A DNA stretch of 43,760 nt, from positions 1 through 43,760 of the forward strand of contig JBCDCB010000030.1 in the NCBI GenBank assembly GCA_039182735.1, read 5' to 3'. The translations under genes were made by a program, and so were the position numbers. Source of the DNA: JBCDCB01 sp039182735. Lineage in GTDB: Bacteria > Planctomycetota > Phycisphaerae > Phycisphaerales > UBA1924. The notes under the pieces were generated by a model, which had not been told where the DNA came from, ran no database searches, and worked only from the letters and a program-made list of their open reading frames with translations. Shown in pieces: positions 9,034 to 16,272 of the stretch; position 1 is the first letter of the stretch; each line of letters starts with the position of its first letter.

Positions 9034-10911
9034 ATGCCGAGCGACACGACCATTCCGGGCGATCTCATCGCCGCGCTGCGCGCGCACCTCGAAGCGGCGA
9101 TCACCAGCGCCATCAAGCCGCTGAACCCGCCTGGCGACCTCATCGCCGACGCGATGCTCGCACCCGCGAAAAACCCGGAGCACGGCGACTTCCAGTGCAA
9201 CGCCGCGATGAGCCTCGGCAAGCGCCTGAAGACCACGCCGCGCGATCTCGCCGAGTCGATCGTCTCGCACGCCAACGCGCTGCTCGCTGACATCGCCGAA
9301 CCGCTCGACGTTGCCGGCCCGGGCTTCATCAACATCAGGCTCAAGGCCGATGCGCTCAGCGGCGCCCTCGCGCACATAGACGCGCACGACCTCGGCGTGC
9401 CCCAGCCCGCGCGCACGGAAACGGTCGTCGTCGATCTCTGCGGCGTGAACCTCGCCAAGCAGATGCATGTCGGGCACCTGCGCGCCACGGTCATCGGCGA
9501 CTGCCTCGCCAATCTCTTCGCGCGACTCGGGCACGAGGTGAAGCGACAGAACCACTTCGGCGACTGGGGCCTGCCCATCGCGATGGTCACCGCGCGCGTG
9601 AAAGACCTCGCCGATGCCGGCGAACTCTCGCTCGACGAACTGCGGCTCGAAGACCTCGGGATCTATTACAAACAGGCCCAGCGCGACTGCAACGCCGACC
9701 GCGCCGGGCTCGCCGCCGTGCGCCGGTTCGATCTCGGACCGAAGGCCGAGGCGGAACTCGAAGAACAGGTCGCGGGCGCCGAAGCGCATCTCGCGCGCGC
9801 GAAGCAGGCGCTCGTCGGGTTGCAGTCCGGCGATGAAGCCTTCGTGCGCGTGTGGGAGCGCATCAGCCGCATCACGCTCGACGCCTGCTTCGACAACTGT
9901 CGGCGCCTGCACGCCAACGTCACCGACGAAGCCACCGCGGGCGAATCAACCTATCGCGATGAACTGCCCGAGGTCGTGCGCGATCTCGAATCCCGCGGCA
10001 TCGCCGTCGAGGACGACGGCGCGCTCGTCGTCACGCTCGACGAGTTCGGCATCAAGCAGCCCTGCATCATCCGCAAGTCCGACGGAGGGTTCCTCTACGC
10101 CACCACCGACATCGCCGGCATCAAGCGGCGCGTGCAGGATCTCAACGCCGACCGTGTGGTGTACGCCGTCGATGCGCGACAGTCGCTGCACTTCAAGCAG
10201 GCCTTCGCCACCGCGACCAAAGCCGGCTACGCGACCAAGCCCGGCGCCGACGCGCCCTCGGCGCTCTTTCACGCCGCCTTCGGCACCGTGCTGGGCGAGG
10301 ACAACCGCCCGCTCAAGTCGCGCAGCGGCGAGAATGTCCGTCTCCGCGACCTGATCGACGAAGCGATCACCCGCGCCGCCGCCGCCGTCGCGGAGAAAAA
10401 CCCGTCGCTCTCCGACGACGAGCGCACCGCCGTTGCGGAAGCCGTCGGCGTGAGCGCGATCAAGTATGTCGATCTCTCGAGCGATCGCGTGAAGGACTAC
10501 GTCTTCTCCTTCGATCGCATGCTCACCTTCGAGGGCAACACCGGGCCGTACCTGCTGTACGCGCTCGTGCGCATCCGCTCGATCTTCCGCAAAGCCGAGG
10601 AACGCTTCGGCGACATCGCGCTCGACGCGCCGATCGTGCTGGAACACGCGCGCGAGAAGGAGATCTCGCTCGAACTGCTGAAGTATGCCGGTGTGCTACA
10701 GGGGGCCGCCGACGCCTGCGAGCCGCACCGGTTGTGCGCGTACCTGTACGACCTTGCGCAGGCCTTCAGCCGCTTCTTCGACGCGTGCCCGGTGCTCAAG
10801 GCGGAGCGAGACGCGACACGCGCGAGCCGGCTGCGCCTGTGCGACCTGACCGGGCGCGTGCTGGAAGACGGCATGCGCATCCTCGGCTTGGTGCCCGTCG
10901 AGCGCATGTGA
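9034..10911 (+). CDS. argS: Arginyl-tRNA synthetase
   Basis: 625 aa, close to the usual 550-600. Class I synthetase that charges tRNA-Arg with arginine in the cytoplasm. An Add1-type N-terminal tRNA-binding domain (PEHGDFQCNAAMSL around 48-61, GPGFINI) comes first. The HIGH signature is HVGH at 145-148 within NLAKQMHVGHLRATVIGD, followed by the NHFGDWG motif. The KMSKS region is degenerate (LKSRSGENVRL), as is usual for ArgS. The C-terminal anticodon-binding DALR-like domain ends in LGLVPVERM. The start is set by the domain boundary and by a -10 hexamer 7 nt upstream; the frame is open upstream. Confidence 0.95.
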   Translation: MPSDTTIPGDLIAALRAHLEAAITSAIKPLNPPGDLIADAMLAPAKNPEHGDFQCNAAMSLGKRLKTTPRDLAESIVSHANALLADIAEPLDVAGPGFINIRLKADALSGALAHIDAHDLGVPQPARTETVVVDLCGVNLAKQMHVGHLRATVIGDCLANLFARLGHEVKRQNHFGDWGLPIAMVTARVKDLADAGELSLDELRLEDLGIYYKQAQRDCNADRAGLAAVRRFDLGPKAEAELEEQVAGAEAHLARAKQALVGLQSGDEAFVRVWERISRITLDACFDNCRRLHANVTDEATAGESTYRDELPEVVRDLESRGIAVEDDGALVVTLDEFGIKQPCIIRKSDGGFLYATTDIAGIKRRVQDLNADRVVYAVDARQSLHFKQAFATATKAGYATKPGADAPSALFHAAFGTVLGEDNRPLKSRSGENVRLRDLIDEAITRAAAAVAEKNPSLSDDERTAVAEAVGVSAIKYVDLSSDRVKDYVFSFDRMLTFEGNTGPYLLYALVRIRSIFRKAEERFGDIALDAPIVLEHAREKEISLELLKYAGVLQGAADACEPHRLCAYLYDLAQAFSRFFDACPVLKAERDATRASRLRLCDLTGRVLEDGMRILGLVPVERM

Positions 10912-10912
10912 A

Positions 10913-10946
10913 TCGGCTCGACGGTCTTGTGAGGCCGCCGAGCCGA
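10913..10946 (+). terminator. Hairpin after argS
   Basis: TCGGCTCG pairs with CGAGCCGA over 8 bp, with a nested inner stem CGGTCT/AGGCCG, starting two bases after the argS stop. There is no T tract, so it is either a Rho-type or weak terminator or a 3'-end stabilising stem. Confidence 0.45.
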
Positions 10947-11275
10947 GGAGGAGAGAGAGCATCAGGATGGAAGCCGCCCGGCGTCGCGCTGCAACAACGC
11001 GCGGGCGGTGAATCGCGGGCGGGTTCGTTCGCGGCGGCTCGACGTGAAGGATCGGGTCGTGCGAGCCGCGTCGAACGTGTGCGTGTCGTCCGCTCACTGT
11101 CTTCCGCGGTCACCACGCATTCCTTGCAGATGACCATCGAACTTTCTCGGGACACGTCAGCCGACGGCTTCGCGTAAAGATCGCATGTTGCCGCAACATC
11201 CCGGCCCCGAGCGGACGTTGATGGTCGAACCCACGCCGCGCGCGGAGCGTGCGCGAACCAAAGGAGAGACCGCAG
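10947..11275 (+). other. Intergenic region before the exported-protein genes
   Basis: About 330 bp without a credible gene; the long minus-strand frame across it is a shadow. It includes AT-richer sequence around 11100-11190, where the promoter of the gene at 11276 probably lies. I could not pick a convincing -35/-10 pair. Confidence 0.35.
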
Positions 11276-12202
11276 ATGATGCCCACTCGATCTGTGCTGC
11301 TCGGCGCCGCGTGCGCCGCGACCCTCGCCGGGACCGCCCACGCCGGGCTCTCGACCGGGAACGACCCCAGGCTCGTCCAGATTCGCTCGGTCGATACCGC
11401 GAGCGGGATCCTCGAGCTGTTCAACCACTCCGAGACCGATGCCATCGCCCTTGACGGGTGGCGCTTCTGCTCGCACGACGAGGACCAGATCCGGCGCTAC
11501 TCCGCGGCCAACGGGCTCAACACCATCGACCTCGCGCCCCGCGCGTCGCTCTTCATCCACTTCAACAACGATGCGCCCGCCGGCGAGGCCGACCGCATCA
11601 ACCTCACGGGGCTCGGGAACTTCGCGCTGCCCCTCGACAACGGGCCCTACGCCATCCAGATCTACTTCCCGCCCACACAGTTCGGCAACGGGCAGCAGAT
11701 CGCCGACCACCTCCAGTGGGCCGTCGATGGCATCGACAACGCCAGCGCCGACGAACGCTCCGACGAAGCCCAGAACGGCGGCGTGTGGACCGACCAGACC
11801 ACCTGGATCTCCACCACCAACGACACCGCCTTCATCCGCCTCAACGACGTCGGCGGGAACGAACTCCACGGGCCCGCCGACTACGACGTGCTCGACGCCT
11901 TCCCCGACTGCAACGAGAACGGCATCGACGACTTCGCCGACATCAACTTCTTCGATGCGCCCGACATCGACCCGGCCGACGGCATCCCCGACGCTTGCCA
12001 GACCGCCGCGACGTGCCCGGGCGATGTCAACGGCGACGGGCAAACCACGACCGCTGACATCACGCTTTCCGTCTCCAACCTCGGCGCTGGCACGCCCGAT
12101 GCCCAAGGCACGCCCGGCGACGCCAACGGCGACGGAGAGACCACCACCGCCGACATCACCTTCATCGTCTCCAACCTCGGCTGCGACGTGAACGACCTCT
12201 AA
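11276..12202 (+). CDS. Exported lamin-tail-like protein with C-terminal dockerin-like repeats
   Basis: 308 aa. AAGGAGAG precedes two adjacent ATGs (11276 and 11279); either may be used. A signal peptide ends at about TAHA. Residues about 30-140 resemble a lamin-tail domain (GILELFNHSETDAIALDGWRF, then LAPRASLFIHF). Near the C-terminus two calcium-loop repeats, GDVNGDGQTTTADITLSVSN and GDANGDGETTTADITFIVSN, have the DxNxDG pattern of type I dockerins, and the protein ends NLGCDVNDL. Dockerin-like tails with a Gly-Cys pair occur in many planctomycete exported proteins; their partner is not certain. Not a cellulosome component on this evidence alone. A good hairpin terminator follows. Confidence 0.82.
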   Translation: MMPTRSVLLGAACAATLAGTAHAGLSTGNDPRLVQIRSVDTASGILELFNHSETDAIALDGWRFCSHDEDQIRRYSAANGLNTIDLAPRASLFIHFNNDAPAGEADRINLTGLGNFALPLDNGPYAIQIYFPPTQFGNGQQIADHLQWAVDGIDNASADERSDEAQNGGVWTDQTTWISTTNDTAFIRLNDVGGNELHGPADYDVLDAFPDCNENGIDDFADINFFDAPDIDPADGIPDACQTAATCPGDVNGDGQTTTADITLSVSNLGAGTPDAQGTPGDANGDGETTTADITFIVSNLGCDVNDL

Positions 12203-12248
12203 ACCGCCTCGTCTGCCACACACACAACCCATGTGTTCATCTGTTCAG

Positions 12249-12280
12249 CGCCCGGGGCGATTTGCTCCGGGCGTTGTTGT
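12249..12280 (+). terminator. Rho-independent terminator after the dockerin-like gene
   Basis: CGCCCGGGGC, loop GATTT, GCTCCGGGCG form a 10-bp stem with one G-U pair, followed by the T-rich TTGTTGT. Confidence 0.7.
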
Positions 12281-12315
12281 GCGCGCACATACGCGTCGAA
12301 CGCACCGCTTCACAA

Positions 12316-12338
12316 TTCTTGAACATGCGCTGCAAGAA
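12316..12338. promoter_or_regulatory. Inverted repeat TTCTTG-N11-CAAGAA
   Basis: A 6-bp perfect inverted repeat with an imperfectly symmetric centre (AACATGCGCTG), in the 388-bp space before the first PEP-CTERM-like gene. It could be an operator. No regulator is known. Chance occurrence is possible in this AT-richer patch. Confidence 0.3.
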
Positions 12339-12590
12339 CCGCGGGGGTGACGCGGAGTAGAGGTGACAGACGCACACACGTTCAACCGTGCGAGCGACTG
12401 ACGAAACACGCCCACGTCCGCTGAAACAGAACTCTCTCCCTCCCTCGGCGCGATCCCCGCGCCATGTGCATCCGTGTCTCTCTCTCCCTCCGCTCGCCGT
12501 GCGCTGGCAGGCGCCCGACGAGTTTCCGATATCGCCGCGCCCACATTCGTCAATGCGGCACACCACACCCCTTGCTCGAGGAGCACTTCC
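12339..12590 (+). other. Upstream region of the PEP-CTERM-like gene trio
   Basis: No gene seen. The later part is pyrimidine-rich (CTCTCTCCCTCC and similar). I looked for the TGGCACGC-type element reported upstream of PEP-CTERM genes in some proteobacteria and did not find it. Confidence 0.3.
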
Positions 12591-13265
12591 ATGGCCCACA
12601 CCACCACCACCGCGCTCACCACGCTCGCCGTCTTTGCAGTCGCCGGCAGCGCCGCCGCCTTCCCCGTCAGCGGCACCTACGAGGACACCCCCGGCTGCGA
12701 CGACCACGGCATGCAGTTCGCGTACGACGAGCTCGGCAACGGACCGCTCTTCCCCGCCGACGAACTCATCGATGCAACCAGCACCATCTTTGACAGCACC
12801 GTCTGCCCCCCCACCGACAACGGCACGCCCAACGCGCTGGTCATCATGACCAACCTCACCGGGCAGGACTGGCAGAACGTCTTCTACGTCGCCGATCCGG
12901 AGACCTCGTTCACCAACGTGGACGGCGTCGCCGAGAGCGCCCTCGCCCCCGGCGTCAAAACCCTCGCGATGCGCATCGACATGGTCGGGCTCAACCGCTC
13001 GCTCATCGCCGAGAGCATGACGCCCGACGGCATCTTCGAAGCCGGTGAGACCTGGGAGTTCGCCATCCAGAACTACACCAACACGCTCGGGCTCGCCCCG
13101 GACCGCCTCGACTCCCTCGACTTCGCCGGCGCTTCCGGCGCCGTCGCGGGCGGAGCAAACGTCTCCTCCGGCAGCATCATCGTCATGGATCCGATCCCCG
13201 CGCCGGGTGCCCTCGCCCTCGCCGGCATGAGCGGCCTCGCCATCGCTCGCCGCCGTCGCGCCTGA
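12591..13265 (+). CDS. Exported protein with PEP-CTERM-like sorting tail (1)
   Basis: 224 aa; GAGGAG precedes the ATG. A signal peptide (MAHTTTTALTTLAVFAVAGS, cleavage near AAA-FP) leads into a roughly 170-residue beta-rich domain (TPNALVIMTNLTGQDWQNVF and similar) of unknown function. The C-terminus is IPAPGALALAGMSGLAIARRRRA: a PAPGA motif in place of PEP, a short hydrophobic helix and a basic cluster. This is the tripartite layout recognised by exosortases or related sorting enzymes. It is probably surface-anchored or released after processing. First of three tandem genes with such tails; no exosortase gene is in the window. Confidence 0.85.
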   Translation: MAHTTTTALTTLAVFAVAGSAAAFPVSGTYEDTPGCDDHGMQFAYDELGNGPLFPADELIDATSTIFDSTVCPPTDNGTPNALVIMTNLTGQDWQNVFYVADPETSFTNVDGVAESALAPGVKTLAMRIDMVGLNRSLIAESMTPDGIFEAGETWEFAIQNYTNTLGLAPDRLDSLDFAGASGAVAGGANVSSGSIIVMDPIPAPGALALAGMSGLAIARRRRA

Positions 13266-13317
13266 TCGCACCCAATCAACCCGAACCGCCCACACCACTC
13301 ACAAGAGGAGATCACCC

Positions 13318-14034
13318 ATGACACGCAACACCCGTACCACCTTCGCCGCCCTCGCCGTCGCCGGCGCACTCGCCCCCGCAGCGCTGGCCGACGACTGGAC
13401 CATGACCATCACCGTGGACAACCAGTACGACATCTACTTCGGCGACAACCTGACGACCGACTTCTTCGCCGGCGGCGATAACGACTGGACCACCGTCGAG
13501 ACCTACAACGCCTTCGGTCGCGCCAGCACCGATTACCTCTACGTGTCTACCGCCTCGGACTACTCCGTCGCGCAGGGCTTCCTCGGCGTCTTCCAGAACA
13601 CCACGCAGGGCACGACGATCAAGACCGGCGACGCCGCGTGGGAGGTCTTCCCCGCCGGCGCCTACCTCAGCGCGATCGACGCCACCTGGCCCAACCCGTG
13701 GCCCATCAATCAGCAGCCCACGCAGAGCGAGGTCGATGCCGCCATCACCTTCGCCGAGACCAACGGGCTCTGGCAGCCGACCAGCTTCCTCGACACCTGG
13801 ACCAACGCGTCGCACCCCGGCCCGTGGCCCAACAACATCGCCGGCATCCCCGGCGACGCCAAGTGGATCTGGCACGACGCGGGCGTCGGCACCGGCACCC
13901 CCTGGGACGACCCCTACGACGGCGCCAACCACGATGAGTTCCTCATCTTCCGCATCGCGGGCGACGCCATCCCCGCGCCCGGCTCCGTCGCCCTGCTCCC
14001 CCTCGCCTTCGCCCTGCGCCGCCGCCGCGCCTGA
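13318..14034 (+). CDS. Exported protein with PEP-CTERM-like sorting tail (2)
   Basis: 238 aa; AGAGGAG precedes the ATG. The signal peptide ends near ALA-DDW. The mature part is Trp- and Asp-rich (DNQYDIYFGDNLTTDFFAGG, NASHPGPWPNNIAGIPGDAK, WIWHDAG) and resembles no family I can name. The C-terminus IPAPGSVALLPLAFALRRRRA keeps the PAPG-hydrophobic-RRRR layout with a shorter helix than gene 1. It lies 52 bp after gene 1 on the same strand and is probably co-transcribed. Confidence 0.84.
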   Translation: MTRNTRTTFAALAVAGALAPAALADDWTMTITVDNQYDIYFGDNLTTDFFAGGDNDWTTVETYNAFGRASTDYLYVSTASDYSVAQGFLGVFQNTTQGTTIKTGDAAWEVFPAGAYLSAIDATWPNPWPINQQPTQSEVDAAITFAETNGLWQPTSFLDTWTNASHPGPWPNNIAGIPGDAKWIWHDAGVGTGTPWDDPYDGANHDEFLIFRIAGDAIPAPGSVALLPLAFALRRRRA

Positions 14035-14061
14035 ACGCAACGTCCACAAGGAGACCGAGCC

Positions 14062-14727
14062 ATGCCCACCACCGCTCGCATCACAACACTCGCAACGCTC
14101 ACAACCCTCGCCCTGACTTCTTCGACGCTCGCCCAGTCCATCGCCAACGGCGACCTCACCGGCCCCGTCGTCGCCGGCAACGCCCCGCCCTCGTGGTTCA
14201 ACTGGCAGAAAACTCCCGACACCTGCGACGCTTCCGGGCCCTTCAACAACACCACCACGCCGTGGACACTCTCACCAAACGGCGGCACCTTCGTCCGCGC
14301 CGGCGGGAGCGACTTCGCCAACTCCGAGGGATTCGCGCAGAACGTCAGCGGGTTCACCATCGGCGACACCTACCAACTCGACTTCCACCTCACCAACCTC
14401 GGCTTCCAGAACCTCGCCAGCGGCGCGTGGAACGGGCAGGACGGCTACTGGCAACTCGTCGCCAACGGCGCCGTCGTCGGTGACTCCATCACGCTGAGCA
14501 AGCAATCCTTGCCCACCGATCCGATCGTGTGGTTCACCGACTCGATCTCCTTCGTCGCAACCGCATCGGCCATCGAACTCGCGCTCGTCTCACGATCGCT
14601 CGATCCCACCGGCCCCGCGTCGTACATGGGCATCGACGGCATCCGCGTATCCCGCGTCCCGGCTCCGGGCGCGCTCGCGATCGCCGCCATGAGCGGGCTC
14701 GCCATCGCTCGCCGGCGCCGCGCCTGA
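14062..14727 (+). CDS. Exported protein with PEP-CTERM-like sorting tail (3)
   Basis: 221 aa; AAGGAG precedes the ATG. The signal peptide ends near TLA-QS. The mature domain is a predicted beta-sandwich with Asn/Gly-rich turns (NGDLTGPVVAGNAPPSWFNW; GYWQLVANGAVVGDSITLSK; YMGIDGIRVSRV). It resembles carbohydrate-binding-like exported planctomycete proteins, but no family is certain. The tail VPAPGALAIAAMSGLAIARRRRA is nearly identical to gene 1, while the mature domains are unrelated, so the tail behaves as a portable module. A terminator follows. Confidence 0.85.
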   Translation: MPTTARITTLATLTTLALTSSTLAQSIANGDLTGPVVAGNAPPSWFNWQKTPDTCDASGPFNNTTTPWTLSPNGGTFVRAGGSDFANSEGFAQNVSGFTIGDTYQLDFHLTNLGFQNLASGAWNGQDGYWQLVANGAVVGDSITLSKQSLPTDPIVWFTDSISFVATASAIELALVSRSLDPTGPASYMGIDGIRVSRVPAPGALAIAAMSGLAIARRRRA

Positions 14728-14755
14728 CGACCGCGTTTCCCCATGCAAAGCCGCC

Positions 14756-14786
14756 AAGCGCCCGCGACGCCACGTTGCGGGCGTTT
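14756..14786 (+). terminator. Terminator after the PEP-CTERM-like trio
   Basis: AAGCGCCCGC pairs with GCGGGCGTTT over 10 bp (one G-U pair) around an 11-nt loop. The stem ends in TTT. Confidence 0.65.
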
Positions 14787-14936
14787 GCGCGCGCCGACTC
14801 GCGTGTGTCAGCACCGAAAAGATCCCTTTGGACCTCGGCGACCGCGCGATAACCTGTTGCGAGATCGAAGTTGCGGAACTCGGCAATGCGTGGGCAACCA
14901 CGCCGTTCTGCCAGCGAACACACCGGAGGACACCCC

Positions 14937-16067
14937 ATGCCCCGCAGCCGCATCAAGCACGTGCCCCCGTCCCTGCCCGGCGACGACCTCTGCTACTTCT
15001 ACGTCCGCGAGTCGGTCAAAGCCGGTGCGATCATCCTCGCCGCAGCGTTGATCCCCGTCGCCGTCGCGCAGGCGCAGCCGCTCGACTTCGACCGCGACGA
15101 CCCCACGCCCGCCGACGTCGCACCCGTCGAGACCGATCCCGCCGACCCAGATGACGGCTTCCTCGGCGGGCCCGACGTCGATGACAGCGAACGACCCTCC
15201 CTCATCCACAACGGGCTCGACGGCGAGATGCAGGACGTCCGCGGGCAGGCCCGCCCTGAACTCCGCGCGCTCGACCTCCTCGAACTCGCGCCCGCAGAAG
15301 ACGCGCGCGTGCAGGCGCTGCTCAACGATCGCGCCGCGATCATCGAGTCCATCCTCAACGATCACGGCACCCAGATCTTCGCCCTCCAGCAGTCGCTGCA
15401 GGGCGCGGGCGACGACCGCGCCGCACGTCGCGAGGCGATGCAAGAGATACAGACCATCATCAAGCCGCTGCTCGACGAGCCCCCGCTGCAGGGCACGCTC
15501 GCATCCGCGATGAGCGAAGGCAACGCCGACACCTTCAACCACATGGTGGACGAGTGGTACGGCGCGAAGATCGCCGACCGCACCCGCCAGTGGCGAGACC
15601 GCCAGCGCCAGCAGGGCATGGGCGGCGCCCGCACGCAAGACATCAGCGCCGAGCGGCTCGAACGCGCCAAGGCCATGATGCAGTCGCAGCTCGCGATGCA
15701 GGAGGTCGGCCAAGCTCTCAAGGGCCAGCTCGAAATCGCCAAAGCGACCAGCGACGAACTGCTGCTCAAGCTCAACCTCACGCCCGAGCAGTCGAGCGTC
15801 ATCGAGCCGCTCTACCGCAAGACGCGTGAGAACATGCTCGCCGTGCGCACGATGCGTGAGAACGGCGTCTCCAACCGCGACCCCGAGTTCCGCGCGATCA
15901 ACAAAGAGAACCGCGAGCTGATGATGAAGATCGCCGGCGAACTCAACCAGGAACAGCGCGCGATCCTCCGCGAAGAGCTCGGCAACCGCGGGCGATTCCT
16001 CGACCGCATGAACAACGACGGCCAGCGCATGCAACGCGGCTTCCGCAACCGCAACGGCGACGCCTAG
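14937..16067 (+). CDS. Exported alpha-helical protein with LTxxQ-like motif
   Basis: 376 aa; GGAGG lies 7 nt before the ATG at 14937 (an upstream in-frame ATG at 14871 has no SD). A long N-region precedes a hydrophobic segment (AGAIILAAALIPVAVAQAQP, about 31-50) that ends in a signal-peptidase-like AQA. The mature part has an acidic linker and then mostly charged helices. LNLTPEQSSVIEPLYRKTRE and ELNQEQRAILREEL resemble the LTxxQ motif of periplasmic Spy/CpxP stress chaperones, but the protein is more than twice their length. Function unproven. Confidence 0.75.
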   Translation: MPRSRIKHVPPSLPGDDLCYFYVRESVKAGAIILAAALIPVAVAQAQPLDFDRDDPTPADVAPVETDPADPDDGFLGGPDVDDSERPSLIHNGLDGEMQDVRGQARPELRALDLLELAPAEDARVQALLNDRAAIIESILNDHGTQIFALQQSLQGAGDDRAARREAMQEIQTIIKPLLDEPPLQGTLASAMSEGNADTFNHMVDEWYGAKIADRTRQWRDRQRQQGMGGARTQDISAERLERAKAMMQSQLAMQEVGQALKGQLEIAKATSDELLLKLNLTPEQSSVIEPLYRKTRENMLAVRTMRENGVSNRDPEFRAINKENRELMMKIAGELNQEQRAILREELGNRGRFLDRMNNDGQRMQRGFRNRNGDA

Positions 16068-16096
16068 TCGCGACGCAAGGGACGGAAATCCTCCTG

Positions 16097-16140
16097 CTCC
16101 CTCGCCCCCGCACGCGGGGGAGAGGGCCGGGGTGAGGGGG
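16097..16140 (+). repeat. REP-like hairpin repeat, copy 1
   Basis: CTCGCCCCCG-CA-CGCGGGGGAGAG hairpin followed by GGCCGGGGTGAGGGGG. The hairpin plus TGAGGGG tail is the layout of widespread bacterial REP-like elements. It faces copy 2 head to tail-inverted within 70 bp, making a pair between two convergent genes. Confidence 0.7.
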
Positions 16141-16162
16141 CATCAACAAGAGGCAGCCGGAG

Positions 16163-16202
16163 CCCCTCATCTCAACCTTCTCCCCGCTCGCGGGGAGAAG
16201 GA
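16163..16202 (-). repeat. REP-like hairpin repeat, copy 2 (inverted)
   Basis: On the minus strand CTTCTCCCCGCGAGCGGGGA continues into GAAGGTTGAGATGAGGGG. It shares the architecture of copy 1 (hairpin, GG, short spacer, TGAGGGG) but with a different stem sequence. Confidence 0.7.
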
Positions 16203-16207
16203 GCCGA

Positions 16208-16235
16208 ACCCGCTTCCTCACGGGCGCGGCTCGTC
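16208..16235 (-). repeat. GACGAGCCGCG repeat, copy 1
   Basis: On the minus strand GACGAGCCGCGCCCGTGAGG followed by AAGCGGG. The same core recurs at 18533-18550. Frames through it read like SRDREGA or PLPHGRGS, peptides that recur as spurious translations in planctomycete intergenic DNA. It is followed by a degenerate GGGTCT/GGGTTT low-complexity tract (16238-16272); similar tracts lie at 29797-29822 and 30907-30950. Confidence 0.6.
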
Positions 16236-16272
16236 AGACCCAGACCCCAAACCCGAGACCCAAGACCCCAAC

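Noticed and set aside
11276..12202. Cellulosome component because of the dockerin-like tail
   Set aside because: No cohesin or glycosidase is in the window, and dockerin-like tails are common in planctomycete exported proteins without cellulosomes.
16097..16235. A CRISPR-like array in the repeat-rich gap
   Set aside because: The repeats are inverted hairpins of different families, not direct repeats with regular spacers, and no cas genes are present.
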